Assembly: GCA_026210745.1 (NCBI GenBank)
Contig: CP110631.1
Location: forward strand, 4,154,001 to 4,218,000
Source: Exobasidium rhododendri
Taxonomy: Eukaryota > Basidiomycota > Exobasidiomycetes > Exobasidiales > Exobasidiaceae
Length of the DNA: 64,000 nt
Direction: 5' to 3'
Below, piece by piece: positions 31,143 to 40,595 of the stretch. Each line of letters opens with the position of its first letter. Position 1 is the stretch's first letter. The notes under the pieces are model-generated. The model had not been told where the DNA came from. It saw nothing but the letters and a program-made list of their open reading frames with translations, and ran no database searches. Made by a program: the position numbers and the translations under genes.

Positions 31143-32230
31143 ATGGTGTTGCAGAACAAGTACAAGGCTAGAGCGTCAAGGCGATACAATTCCTCACGAG
31201 GAGGTAGTAGCGACACTAGAGGTCGTGGTGGGGGCGGGAGAGGACGAGGGGCAGGTCACTTCCATGGCGGCGAAGCACAATTTCCTTCCTTGAATGGAGG
31301 CGAGCAAGAGGACGGAGACGAGCGAGGAGAAGATGCTGATGATCTAGATCTTCTAGAGGGCGAAGATGAAGGTGGAGAGGTATCTGATACAAGGAACAAG
31401 TATTCCAGACGTAGACTGGAAAGTAACGCCTGGCGTTATCAAGAAGATGAGGTCGATCCGCTTGAAGGTGAATAGCGGCTTAAAAGATGAAGAAGATCTT
31501 GGATGCTGATCACGCTCTCTGCTCTGCTCCCACAGAAGCGGAGAAAGAACCAGAGCTAGAGGTAGACTTGAGCGGACTGCTGGCAAGAGTCGCCAAGCTC
31601 GACTCGAGTCGGACTTCTAAAGCCTTCTCTTCTCGAGAAGGCGTTGCAGGACTATCGAGCGGAGGAGCGACTAAGGATGACGACGACGACGACGATATCG
31701 ATCAAAGCTTGCTCTATCTACTAGATCGACAGCGAGAAAGGCAGGCTGGGAAAGGGGCAGCAGATGAGAACAGTCAAGGGATGTCATCAAAACCACCTGG
31801 TATAACATCATCTGAAATGAAGCAACTGGAAATTGAGGGAAAGAGACTTCTAGAGGAGAGAGAGAGGGAACGTCGACATTATGGACGGGCGCAAATGCTC
31901 AAAACCAGTCAATCAAAGACAATCTCGCTCAACATCGGAGAGAATCGGAGCAAGAAATGTGGAAAACCTGCGCGAACAGTGGAGAGAGTTCCAAGAAATG
32001 TCAATGTAGGCACCCTCTATGACGCTGAAGACGATGACGATGAAGAAGAAGCAAGAGAGGATGGCGTAGATGCTTTCTTTAAGCAGCTAGATCTCACGAA
32101 GGGCGGCACCCGTGTTACATCTTCTCGAAGAACACTAGAAAAGCCCACGTCTCCAACCTCTCCTCCGGCTGCGCTTTCCTCATCTATGCGGCTTCAAGCA
32201 GACGAGGATTTCCTCGACAGCATCATATGA
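31143..32230 (+). CDS. unrecognised RGG-containing acidic protein
   Basis: Exons 31143-31467 and 31536-32230 splice in phase to 339 residues. The N-terminus (MVLQNKYKARASRRYNSSRG) leads into a short RGG block (RGRGGGGRGRGAG), then AQFPSLNGGEQE and SNAWRYQEDEVDPLEG. The second exon has VDLSGLLARVAKLDSS, an Asp run, and a charged helix ending in EERERERRHYGRAQMLK, then RNVNVGTLYDAEDDDDEEE and DGVDAFFKQLDLTKGG. An RNA-binding role is suggested only by the RGG box. The family is unknown to me. The frame is also open upstream of 31143 to 31041, but that part is hydrophobic and unlike the rest. It converges on CWC22, with 123 bases between stops. Confidence 0.7.
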
Positions 32231-32353
32231 CTGACATCCTTTACCATTTCACTTGTACTTTTTATGAGCATGACAATGCATTATGACTGTAGCCGATTAA
32301 TCAGATCTAATACTACATAAAGGGAGAACAGTCGGTGCTTCTATTTCTTTGCT

Positions 32354-34636
32354 TCAACGTCGGCGAGGCGATGGTGAGCGAGAGTATGTCGGGCTTCTAT
32401 TCCTCCTCCTTGGCACTGGAGAGCGAGAGTATGTCGGGCTTCTATTCCTCCTCCTTGGCACTGGAGAGCGAGAGTAGGATGCCCTCCTTTTCGTCACAGG
32501 TGAACGAGAATAAGTGGGGCTTCTTGCCCGTCGTCTACGTGGTAGAGGAGATCGTGATCGGCTAACACTAACATTCTTCCTAGGTGGTGGAGAAGGAGAG
32601 CGGGACCTTCGACCAGTTCGGCGAGGCGGCAGTGGAGATAACGATCGCTCTGGACTGAACGCATCTCGTTTTGGCCGTCGAGAAGTCCTGGAATGTGATG
32701 GCGGCGAATGTCGACGTCGATGGCGAGGAGACGAACGTGATTGTGAGGAAGAGCTGCTGCTGCCACTACTGCTGTCACTACTGCTGCTCAACGTTGAATC
32801 GCTGTCCGAATCACTGCCTGACGCCTCGGCCAAACGAGCTACAGCTTGTTCTCGAACAATCTTGAGGTGCTCTCTCATGTCGTCTGTGATCTGTGGAATG
32901 CCAATACTGGTGTAGAAGTTGATAGCAAATCGAGTCGCCTTTGGATCTGACTTGGGCATCATGTTGACATAAGCTTCCTGCATCGTCGGTTCTTTGAACC
33001 GTTCGATCAGACTAGTGATACCGAGTCTTTCTTTCATTTCTACCAGGAGGATCTTGAGAAAGATTCGAGAAGAACTTGTCGTGTCTTCTTCTGTCATGAA
33101 AACGGCTTGGAAGCATGCCCAACTTATGCTGTCGGAAGCGATCAATGCCCCAAAGAATCGTGCAATGTTTCGAAGTCGATTTGTCTCGTATCGATGTATC
33201 GTGTCGTAGTAGTTACGGAAACAAGTTTCATAACACTCGGACCAAGTTCGATTCAGCTTTGAAAGTCTTTCTCCGATCAGTCCGTAGAACTTAGAAAAGG
33301 TGCGCTCTTGAGAACAGCATTCGATGACCATGTTGCAGAGCTCAATCTCTTGTCCTTCAGGTATATTAAGCTTCATTAGCTTGTGCACAGCCTCCTCGAA
33401 CGATGCCGATGACATGATGGTCAAGTAGATGGTCCGTCGCAAGTTGACTAAGTTCGTCTCTGTTTTGTCTTGAATCTCGACTTGAGCCTGCTCTGCCTCC
33501 ACTTCAGAATCGTCTTGATCCGACTCTCCCTCACTACCGCTTTCTACATCTGAGTCGGAATTCACACCTTCTCCTAATATTTCGCTCTTAATTTCTCGGT
33601 ACTTTTCCTCGTTTTCGACAAACTGCGAATCTGCTTTGAAGACATTGAGGGTCTCCTGAACGTTCAACGTGTCATCGAGGCCAAGTTCATGTGTGATTTG
33701 ATCATCTTCTTCCACCAGATCCAGCGCATCGGGAATGCGAGGATTGTCCTTGTACTTCTCCCTCCTTACTTGAGACAGCACTTCAATCATGTATTGCACC
33801 CTTTTGCTTATCGCCCCCTCATACAGCACAGCTCTGAAACGATCGTATATGCTGTTGTTTGCTTTGGGTGATTCTTCAGCCAGGAAAGCTCCCACTTCTC
33901 TCATAAATCCTACCGCTACCTCGACGCTGTCGTCAGTCGGCTTTTCCAACAAAAGAACTAAGATTTCCAAGGCAACAATCTCATGCACGACTCGCTGATT
34001 GACGAGGTGTCCGATGAACATGGCCGATGCGTTGCAGACAGTCTTGTCGTTCCTCTTGAAAGATCTTCGAAACTGACTGATTAAACGTGTGACGAGCAGC
34101 TCGCCCACCATTGGCAGCTTCGTATTAACAATGGCGGCCAGAGCTGCAAAGACTGGGGTAAAGGGGAGTGATTGCATCTGCGCTTTGATAATAGATCGAC
34201 AAAACAGGCCTCTTCCTCGAATCAGGTTGGCTCCTCCAAATAGTTCAGGTACAATGTGCTTGATGTTTTCCGCCGCAACTTTGTTCACCAGACCAGTTAT
34301 GCTCTTCTTGAGTGCGTCCCAACTCATACGCTGAAAATCTACACTACCTGGATCCGCCGCTGCTGCTTCAGCCATCAGGGCACGCAATCTAGCAGGAGGT
34401 ACATACGCTCCTCCACCTCTCGTAGTGGACAGCTGGGCGAGCTGTTGCCTCAACTCCTTTCCCTTCAGCTCTAGTCGGGTATCATCATCCTTGCTGGCAG
34501 AGACGAGTGCCTTACTGACATCTTCTTTTGGTTCTTTGCGACGACGTGCCGACCGGTTGCTAGAACTGGCACTGGAGGTACTTGGCGTCCGCTTACGCTT
34601 CACTCTGGCTTCTGGTGAAGCCGAGCGAGATGACAT
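32354..34636 (-). CDS. CWC22: pre-mRNA-splicing factor CWC22
   Basis: A single exon of 760 residues from MSSRSASPEARVKRKR. An Arg/Ser head leads into AYVPPARLRALMAEAA. The MIF4G domain (about 123-310) has SWDALKKSITGLVNKVAAEN, KHIVPELFGGANLIRGRGLF and VARLISQFRRSFKRNDK-like helices. After an acidic linker comes the MA3 domain (about 413-525: LRRTIYLTIMSSASFEEAVH, LCNMVIECCSQERTFSKFY). The last 150 residues are an RS domain with SPVPRRR-type repeats. CWC22 joins the spliceosome around activation, binds eIF4A3 and seeds exon-junction-complex assembly in the nucleus. Yeast Cwc22 is 577 aa and lacks this RS tail. The frame extends 31 codons upstream, but the Met followed by Arg/Ser is the plausible start. 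Confidence 0.95.
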   Translation of the reverse strand: MSSRSASPEARVKRKRTPSTSSASSSNRSARRRKEPKEDVSKALVSASKDDDTRLELKGKELRQQLAQLSTTRGGGAYVPPARLRALMAEAAAADPGSVDFQRMSWDALKKSITGLVNKVAAENIKHIVPELFGGANLIRGRGLFCRSIIKAQMQSLPFTPVFAALAAIVNTKLPMVGELLVTRLISQFRRSFKRNDKTVCNASAMFIGHLVNQRVVHEIVALEILVLLLEKPTDDSVEVAVGFMREVGAFLAEESPKANNSIYDRFRAVLYEGAISKRVQYMIEVLSQVRREKYKDNPRIPDALDLVEEDDQITHELGLDDTLNVQETLNVFKADSQFVENEEKYREIKSEILGEGVNSDSDVESGSEGESDQDDSEVEAEQAQVEIQDKTETNLVNLRRTIYLTIMSSASFEEAVHKLMKLNIPEGQEIELCNMVIECCSQERTFSKFYGLIGERLSKLNRTWSECYETCFRNYYDTIHRYETNRLRNIARFFGALIASDSISWACFQAVFMTEEDTTSSSRIFLKILLVEMKERLGITSLIERFKEPTMQEAYVNMMPKSDPKATRFAINFYTSIGIPQITDDMREHLKIVREQAVARLAEASGSDSDSDSTLSSSSDSSSGSSSSSSQSRSSPRHRRRHSPPSHSRTSRRPKRDAFSPERSLSPLPPRRTGRRSRSPSPPPRKNVSVSRSRSPLPRRRRARSPTYSRSPVTKRRASYSRSPVPRRRNRSPTYSRSPVPRRRNRSPTYSRSPSPRRR
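32379..32475 (-). repeat. 45-bp tandem repeat in the CWC22 tail
   Basis: Two perfect 45-base copies plus a partial third encode the 15-residue unit RNRSPTYSRSPVPRR in the RS tail. This is a coding minisatellite that adds SR/RS sites. Confidence 0.9.
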
Positions 34637-36248
34637 GGCTGAGCCAGGGGCAAGGTGGATGCGAAAGAAGGTCTCATTCTCTTCCCAGCCTGTCCACCAA
34701 ACAAGTGCGACGGTTGAACTTTCCAACAAAAGCAGGTCGGTAGATCACGTGGAGTGCTTCCAAGTGTTGCCGTGGGCGGGCGCAAATTCAAGCTCAAGAT
34801 CATGTTCGACTTCACTTTCAGCGCGTCGGTCGCGCGTCCCTTGCAAGGCCCACTGAGAAGTCTTTCCGAGCAGGCCCTCCAAAGCAATACTGCAGTGTTG
34901 TTCTTCCTACTCCAGCCCCATCCGAAGCGCGATGGCACGCGAGGCTGTCACACCCTGACTCCTTTCCTGTACCATATCTGGTCTCCATTAAGGTACCAGA
35001 GCGTACTTCTGTCAACTTGCTTCTTTTTTGAGCTTTATGCGGTGGCACGTTTGTGGAGTGGGAAAAAGTACCCATAGGAGTGTCAGTCCACTGCAATGAT
35101 ACTAGGGCAAATGCCTGTACATCATCCGGGCCGTGGGGCGTGTATACAATACTTCTTAGCGCAATTCGGTACAACACGTAGATTAGTAATCTTCGTTGCC
35201 CACTGAAGCTCGTTCTACTTTTGGCATTCCCAGGCTATATCGCTTTAGTAGGCCAAGGACCCGTCCTACTTAGCACCGCCTTTTCTTTGAGTGGTGCGTC
35301 AACTTTCTGAGAGCGCTTACTTGTAGTCTGTCTGACTGCAAGAGCGAGACCGCACACATTCCCGATCATCTTTCGCTTGGCAAGGGAATGGTAATGAGCA
35401 TCAGAGACTCCTTGCCTTCAAAGTTAAGCATCATCGATCAACCTCTCAATGGCTCGCAACCCCCTACTGTGATCGCTCGCCGCATACAAAAACGCATCGA
35501 CGATGCTCTCTATTCAAATCCTTGATTGAACACTTGCGAGGAATAGACAATGCTCGATCACTTTCCCCTCTCCCTCGGGGCATTTCCTCGGCGCTCTCAT
35601 TCGGCGCAACTGGGAGAGAGTCGTCACGCATCGCATCCCCCGGGGGAAAAGTGAGACGAGAGAAAAAATGATCCATAACGACTTTCCGATATCCCTACAC
35701 TTGCAGGATTGCCTTAACTTTTGGATGAGGGAAGGTGCAAGAACAATCTCGCTATTGAGAGTCCGCTGAAAAAGAATATCGTCTGGGAAGGAAAAGTCTG
35801 CTTTTCATTTGCTAGTGATTGATTAAACATGTAGACGTCAAATCGGAAAAAAAAGGATTTGGTAAATGAAGAGACGATTTTCAGCCGGTAGACTTACGTT
35901 GAGGCTTTCTTCGATGTAATACATCGCCCATTTCATGACCCGGACCGATGCTGCCTTTTTTGTTTTTAGTTAACTTTAATTTTTAAGATTTTTTTTTGTC
36001 ACCTTCGCCATGGGTTACAATGACCCTTCGAACTCTTCCTACTTTTGGTTGCGGGGACAAAATGATTGCTGACTGCCCATTTCTACGGACCGTTGTGCCT
36101 CAATCATTCACTCGCTCATCATCAAAATCGCACTTGCCTGTATCAGACAGTGAGCACCCTTCTAGGACCAATTCAGCACTTAGTCTTGCCCTCGTAATCC
36201 CCCCTCTTCCTCCCCATATCGAAGGCGCACACTCACTTAAAAAGAGTA
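34637..36248. other. intergenic, 1.6 kb
   Basis: This gap holds the CWC22 promoter and the upstream region of the Ser-rich paralogue 1. An AT-rich block with T runs is at 35956-35998. Several open frames over 60 codons occur on both strands, but none has a domain, matching splice sites or protein-like composition. No tRNA-like fold was recognised by eye. Confidence 0.4.
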
Positions 36249-37592
36249 ATGCCATCAGACAAGCCTTCAGGCAAGGTTGTGGCACTGGCAGCTTCGACAG
36301 AAACGGATTTCCTTGGGTCACATATCGGCTCACTCCTTTCGCTGGAGCAAGAGTCATCCAACGAAAGAAGCAGGCGGTATCACTCACTTCATTTTCCGGT
36401 CACGAATGATAGCGTTGCGTATGCGGAGTCAGTGTCCTCATTGAATGAGGCTAGGAAGCAGCGCTCCATTTCAAGACAAGCTTGCCATACCGAAGATAAT
36501 GATGGTGAGATTTCTTCCAAGAATCGCACTGGAGCAACTTCTGCAATTGTCTATCATAAGAGGCCCCCTCTTTTCACCACTCCATCTTCATCGGGTGTGT
36601 ATGGGTCCTTCTTCAAAAAGACGCAGTCGACACTGGCGACGTCTGCTCCAGTATACAGTCCAAATCTAGAAAGCGGTGAGGAGGACGATCCGAAAGAAGG
36701 AGATATGGCGTACTTCGATCTCAAGTCCAATTCGTCCGCGAATAGTCCGCTTTCGTCACCCTCGTCGAGTATTATAGATGCAGGATACTCAACAATGTAC
36801 ACTCGTTTTGGAAGAAGTCCGTCGCAGAAACGATCGGATGTAGAGGAGGACGATTCGATGAGCCGAACAACAAGTCTCGACGGAGTCCTTGCCGAAGTGA
36901 CAGCCTCGACCAAGATAGATTACAAGAGAGAAAACGAAAGGGTCGCCGCCATTTCTCCTTCTTTTGATGACTACACCATTGCATCAAAGGCGCGAAGCAC
37001 CAGATCGGCACCGGCGCCAATCATGAATGACTTTGATGACCCTGACTTGGATTCGGAGGAAGAGGGCGGTGATGGGTCATGGAATACTGCGAAAGGAAGG
37101 CCTTCCCCGCTCGAATCAGAAACAGAAACAAATGAAGTGACCAAAACTGACAGGAGCTCGCTCGATCAAGCAACATGGAACCTATTCAGAGATGGTGGTG
37201 CAATTGAGCCTCCAGAAGCAGACTCACTACCTATCGTGATGCTGGAAGAAAGCAAGGGCCAAAGCGAATTGACCTCTTCCAATGGAGCAGACACGATAGG
37301 AAGACTAAGCGACGAGATCAGTGAGGAGAAGTCGAGAGTCAGGAATTCCTTGAAACCCATCGGCAAGGGCGGTAGATTGTTTGAGTTTGTAGTGCAAGCT
37401 GCGACGAGTCGAAATTCTTCCAATGTCGATTCGGATGACAGTCGGTTCAACGTACTCTCTCCAAAGACACCGCTTGACAATGACGACCCTACTCGTCAAC
37501 ATCACGCTCTCTTCGAATACCTTGACGAACCTTGGCTGAGGGACAGCCCCACGGCATCGCAAACGAAGGACTTACTTCCTTTGACTTTATAG
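36249..37592 (+). CDS. Ser-rich protein of an unrecognised family, paralogue 1
   Basis: A single exon of 447 residues starting MPSDKPSGKVVALAASTETD. Five short blocks stand out from a disordered Ser/Asp/Glu-rich background and recur in the same order and at nearly the same positions in the next gene. They are DFLGSHIGSLLSLE (20-33), SSSGVYGSFFKK (113-124), MAYFD (about 152), ATWNLFRDGGAIEPPEADSL (about 308-327) and GKGGRLFEFVV (about 372). No enzyme motif, membrane segment or signal peptide is visible. The Trp/Gly/Pro/Glu block looks like a protein-interaction motif. That is inference. The family is not one I can name. Confidence 0.75.
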   Translation: MPSDKPSGKVVALAASTETDFLGSHIGSLLSLEQESSNERSRRYHSLHFPVTNDSVAYAESVSSLNEARKQRSISRQACHTEDNDGEISSKNRTGATSAIVYHKRPPLFTTPSSSGVYGSFFKKTQSTLATSAPVYSPNLESGEEDDPKEGDMAYFDLKSNSSANSPLSSPSSSIIDAGYSTMYTRFGRSPSQKRSDVEEDDSMSRTTSLDGVLAEVTASTKIDYKRENERVAAISPSFDDYTIASKARSTRSAPAPIMNDFDDPDLDSEEEGGDGSWNTAKGRPSPLESETETNEVTKTDRSSLDQATWNLFRDGGAIEPPEADSLPIVMLEESKGQSELTSSNGADTIGRLSDEISEEKSRVRNSLKPIGKGGRLFEFVVQAATSRNSSNVDSDDSRFNVLSPKTPLDNDDPTRQHHALFEYLDEPWLRDSPTASQTKDLLPLTL

Positions 37593-38405
37593 GGAGCCGT
37601 GTCACCACCTTGTGGAGACCGTCGATTCTCCTAAATACTACGTTAATATGTCGAAAGGATGTGAATACAAAGTATACATTCGCTTGGGTCAAGGTCATTT
37701 CCTCTTCTGTTTCTCTGCGATACTCATACTCCCAAGCATCCGATACTTCTCCGGATCGAGTACTACAAATCAAGCCCTTTGTGCTGCCACATCGTGTATG
37801 GAGGACATCGACAAGTTGCAAGTGCACATAGATGCCTTCCACGACCCCAGAAGACGGCTTCCAAATCTAAGGGAGTAGGCGCTTTTCTCAAGTAAGAGTA
37901 AGGCTTGACGACACCGCTGCCCTATAACTTCTCATTCAGACCGAAACGCTATTTGTACATGTTGAAGAGCTCTCTTGTACTTGATTCCTCCCATGCGAGG
38001 AATGCGTAGAATATCCTCGCTCAGATCCACTCTCACACAAGCATAAACACACGATCTGAAAGCTCTCTCGATCTGGACGGTCAGATCGAGTTGTTGTAGA
38101 TATCTTCACTTACATTAGTATATTACCAACCCCTGTATGTATCTTTAATAAATCATTTGCTAATCATTTTGCCCTCGATCGATGGGGGAAGACGCGCTTT
38201 GCTCGTTCGAAGAAATGATCGAAGTTAGCGCTTCATAATTTGCCTCGACAATCTGTGGCCGGAGAGAAAAGGGTAAATTATCGCCGATGGTGATGTGCGT
38301 ATATATGCCTTTGCTGGTAAAACATGTTTTCCCACCGGGCCCCCAGTTCTACAAGAACAGCAGACCGTCCCTCTTGCCTACTCTGCTGTTGCCTTGGCGG
38401 CAACG
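37593..38405. other. intergenic between the two tandem paralogues
   Basis: About 810 bases with AT-rich patches around 38110-38160 and 38220-38285. It contains the terminator region of copy 1 and the promoter of copy 2. An open frame at 37612-37878 has no support. Confidence 0.4.
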
Positions 38406-39599
38406 ATGTATATGTCAAGAGGCGACACCCACGGCAAAGCAAAGTCAAATGGCCAGACACCTGCCCTCTCGAGACAGGACTCAGCATTCGATGAGGACTT
38501 CCTGAGTCTGCACATTGGCTCTCTCCTAGAACGAGCACCAGATCTGTCTACTAAAAGAGATTCACCGTGTCGTTTTCCTTCAGATATGCAAAAAAGGGAA
38601 AGTCGTCTAACAAATGAACTGACTTCTTTAACAAGTCCCGCTTCATCGTCGGCATCGACCCCAAAGTACATCAAACGACAGACTTCCAGTACAAAAGCTC
38701 CGTGTAGCGACCTCACTCTAGCGAATGACATCTCGCAATCCCCTCGATCTGGCCTCTCTCCTTCATCTGGAGTCTTTGGCTCCTTCTTTATGACGAGGAA
38801 CCCCTCCGTGGCAGAAGGAACATCAGCGACACTGCCTCACCAAACGGAGGCGGACAGCGTGGGCTACTTCGATCGAGCGGCTGCTACTAGTAAGACTCCC
38901 GCCTCTTCCCCTTCTTCCAACGAATCTACCTCGACATCCACCTCGTTCGGCACCGGCGCCCTCCAACGACATGCAAGTCGTAAGAAAGACACGAGGGATC
39001 GCACACATGCGCGAGAGCAGAGTCACTCCATTGCCGAAGAAAGTATGTCAAATGATACATCACACAGAAGGCCTAGCGACCCTGATTCAATGGCTTCATC
39101 TGATGAAAACGTAGCCTCGAGTAATCTATCGGCTGGAAGCACCATTACCGCGCCGACATCTACCGCGAGTGAGAAGGGAGACCTAATGTCACCCTCTGAT
39201 GGAGCATCGGAGGCCAAAACCTCGTCTCCTTTTATCCCGAGTGAAATTGAAGCAGCGAAGGAAGAAGCAGCAGCAGCAGCAGCAGCTGACGAGGATGGAG
39301 AAGACACAGGCGATCAGACGACCTGGAGACGCTTCAAAGAAGGAGGTGTAATCGAGCCTCCAGAATCAGACTTGCATCCACTGCCAATCAGTCTAGACAA
39401 GACGACCTCTTCCTTTCGACAGACGACATTCTCCAGCTCCCGTTTCTTTCCTTCTAAAGGAGGGGAAGTCGACAAGAGCGAAAGGTCCTCTCGATGCAGA
39501 GTCAAAGGATCGGGAGTGGTAGTCGCGTTGGTACCTCTCGGCGATGACGGAAGAACATTTACGTTTGTGACTCCATCGTCCAGCTCGAAAAGACTATAG
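38406..39599 (+). CDS. Ser-rich protein of the same unrecognised family, paralogue 2
   Basis: A single exon of 397 residues from the ATG at 38406 (MYMSRGDTHGKAKSNG). The alternative ATG at 38412 removes two residues. The frame also runs upstream to 38295 without an ATG. The five blocks of copy 1 recur collinearly: DFLSLHIGSLLERA (31-44), SSGVFGSFFMTR (about 120), VGYFD (about 151), TTWRRFKEGGVIEPPESDL (Trp307) and GDDGRTFTFVTP (about 379). Between the blocks the sequences hardly match, which indicates an old tandem duplication with only interaction motifs conserved. An Ala/Glu stretch coded by repeats lies at 39249-39290. Function unknown. Confidence 0.75.
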   Translation: MYMSRGDTHGKAKSNGQTPALSRQDSAFDEDFLSLHIGSLLERAPDLSTKRDSPCRFPSDMQKRESRLTNELTSLTSPASSSASTPKYIKRQTSSTKAPCSDLTLANDISQSPRSGLSPSSGVFGSFFMTRNPSVAEGTSATLPHQTEADSVGYFDRAAATSKTPASSPSSNESTSTSTSFGTGALQRHASRKKDTRDRTHAREQSHSIAEESMSNDTSHRRPSDPDSMASSDENVASSNLSAGSTITAPTSTASEKGDLMSPSDGASEAKTSSPFIPSEIEAAKEEAAAAAAADEDGEDTGDQTTWRRFKEGGVIEPPESDLHPLPISLDKTTSSFRQTTFSSSRFFPSKGGEVDKSERSSRCRVKGSGVVVALVPLGDDGRTFTFVTPSSSSKRL

Positions 39600-39950
39600 C
39601 GCCAAAAGTCACTTCTCTCAGCTTGCAGCTCGACATTTTGCACGACAGAAGGACTCTTTTCTCTCTTGCCTCATTCTTACCGTCACACTCTCTTGCCACA
39701 TCCGTGCCGTCACATCTTCACCAGCATCTTTCCCGTACATACTCTACCTTACATTGTACCATTCAAGTGGATCTTGGTTATGTTTTCGCTGTGCTATCCA
39801 CCACCACATCATCTTGTACATCTCTTGCTCCTTGCACTTCTTTCACAAACATTGGACTCGTCTCCGTTTTCTGCTTCATATTCCTCGCTCCATCGGGGAC
39901 TATTGTACAATAAATTATATTCACTCTACCAGTGAGGGATTCTACATACA

Positions 39951-40595
39951 TCAATTTCGTGCACGTAGGATCTCGTCGTTACGAATGGAATTGCTGACGT
40001 TGCCGACGACCTTGTATCCCCTAGGTGCCTTTCTCGCTTGTTTTCCACCCCAATCAACAACTTCGTTCTCTTCGTTCACCCAAACGCCGACCTTCTCTGC
40101 TCCTCTGGATCTCCTCTCTAGGGCTTCCATGATTTCCTTTGACGTTGCGGTCAAAAGTCCTTCGAAATCGTCGCTCTCCTTCCTGACACCACCTAACTTC
40201 TTGACGTTCTCAACGTGAACCAGTTCTTTCACCGCCAAGATCATACCGGCAATATCCGCTCTTTGAGGCTGATACACGCTCTGTAGACGGCGATGCAGGC
40301 CCAGCGACTCTAATGTGGCCTTGACCTTAGTTGGTAGACCAATAGCAGATCGTCGCAGCGTGACACGATAGTGATCAGAGGTTGGAGGGGTGGATTGAGG
40401 CGGCTGAATAGATGATGTTGAGGAAGTGGAGGCTGCCGCTACTGGCGAGGAAGGTGATGACGATGATGATGATGATGACGACGACGACGACGACGACGAT
40501 GCTGATGTAAGAAGTCGCTTCGGGGATGCGTGCGCCACGTCCGATACCCTCCATGAATTCAGTCGCAAGGAAGACCTTGAAGTTGAAGAGAGCAT
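39951..40595 (-). CDS. MRPL33: mitochondrial ribosomal protein uL30m
   Basis: A single exon of 214 residues from MLSSTSRSSLRLNSWRV, an acid-free Arg/Ser leader typical of mitochondrial import. A poly-Ser run follows, then the L30 domain (HYRVTLRRSAIGLPTKVKAT, LESLGLHRRLQSVYQPQRAD, IAGMILAVKELVHVENV). The fungal-specific C-terminal extension contains EKVGVWVNEENEVVDWGGK. uL30m is part of the mitochondrial large ribosomal subunit. Bacterial L30 is about 60 residues, so the extra length is leader plus extension, as in other fungi. The frame is open 13 codons upstream of the chosen ATG. The chosen start puts the presequence at the N-terminus. Confidence 0.92.
   Translation of the reverse strand: MLSSTSRSSLRLNSWRVSDVAHASPKRLLTSASSSSSSSSSSSSSSSPSSPVAAASTSSTSSIQPPQSTPPTSDHYRVTLRRSAIGLPTKVKATLESLGLHRRLQSVYQPQRADIAGMILAVKELVHVENVKKLGGVRKESDDFEGLLTATSKEIMEALERRSRGAEKVGVWVNEENEVVDWGGKQARKAPRGYKVVGNVSNSIRNDEILRARN
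40456..40505 (+). repeat. (GAT/GAC)n trinucleotide run encoding poly-Ser on the minus strand
   Basis: About sixteen consecutive GAT or GAC triplets on the plus strand, read as Ser codons in the uL30m gene just after its import leader. This is a typical unstable microsatellite. Confidence 0.85.

Noticed and set aside
32379-32475. Spaced identical copies considered as CRISPR-like
   Set aside because: The repeats are directly abutting, coding and in a eukaryotic gene. There are no spacers.
35100-35480. Possible tRNA-like or small RNA gene in the gap before the paralogues
   Set aside because: No cloverleaf with a proper T-arm or B-box could be drawn by eye.
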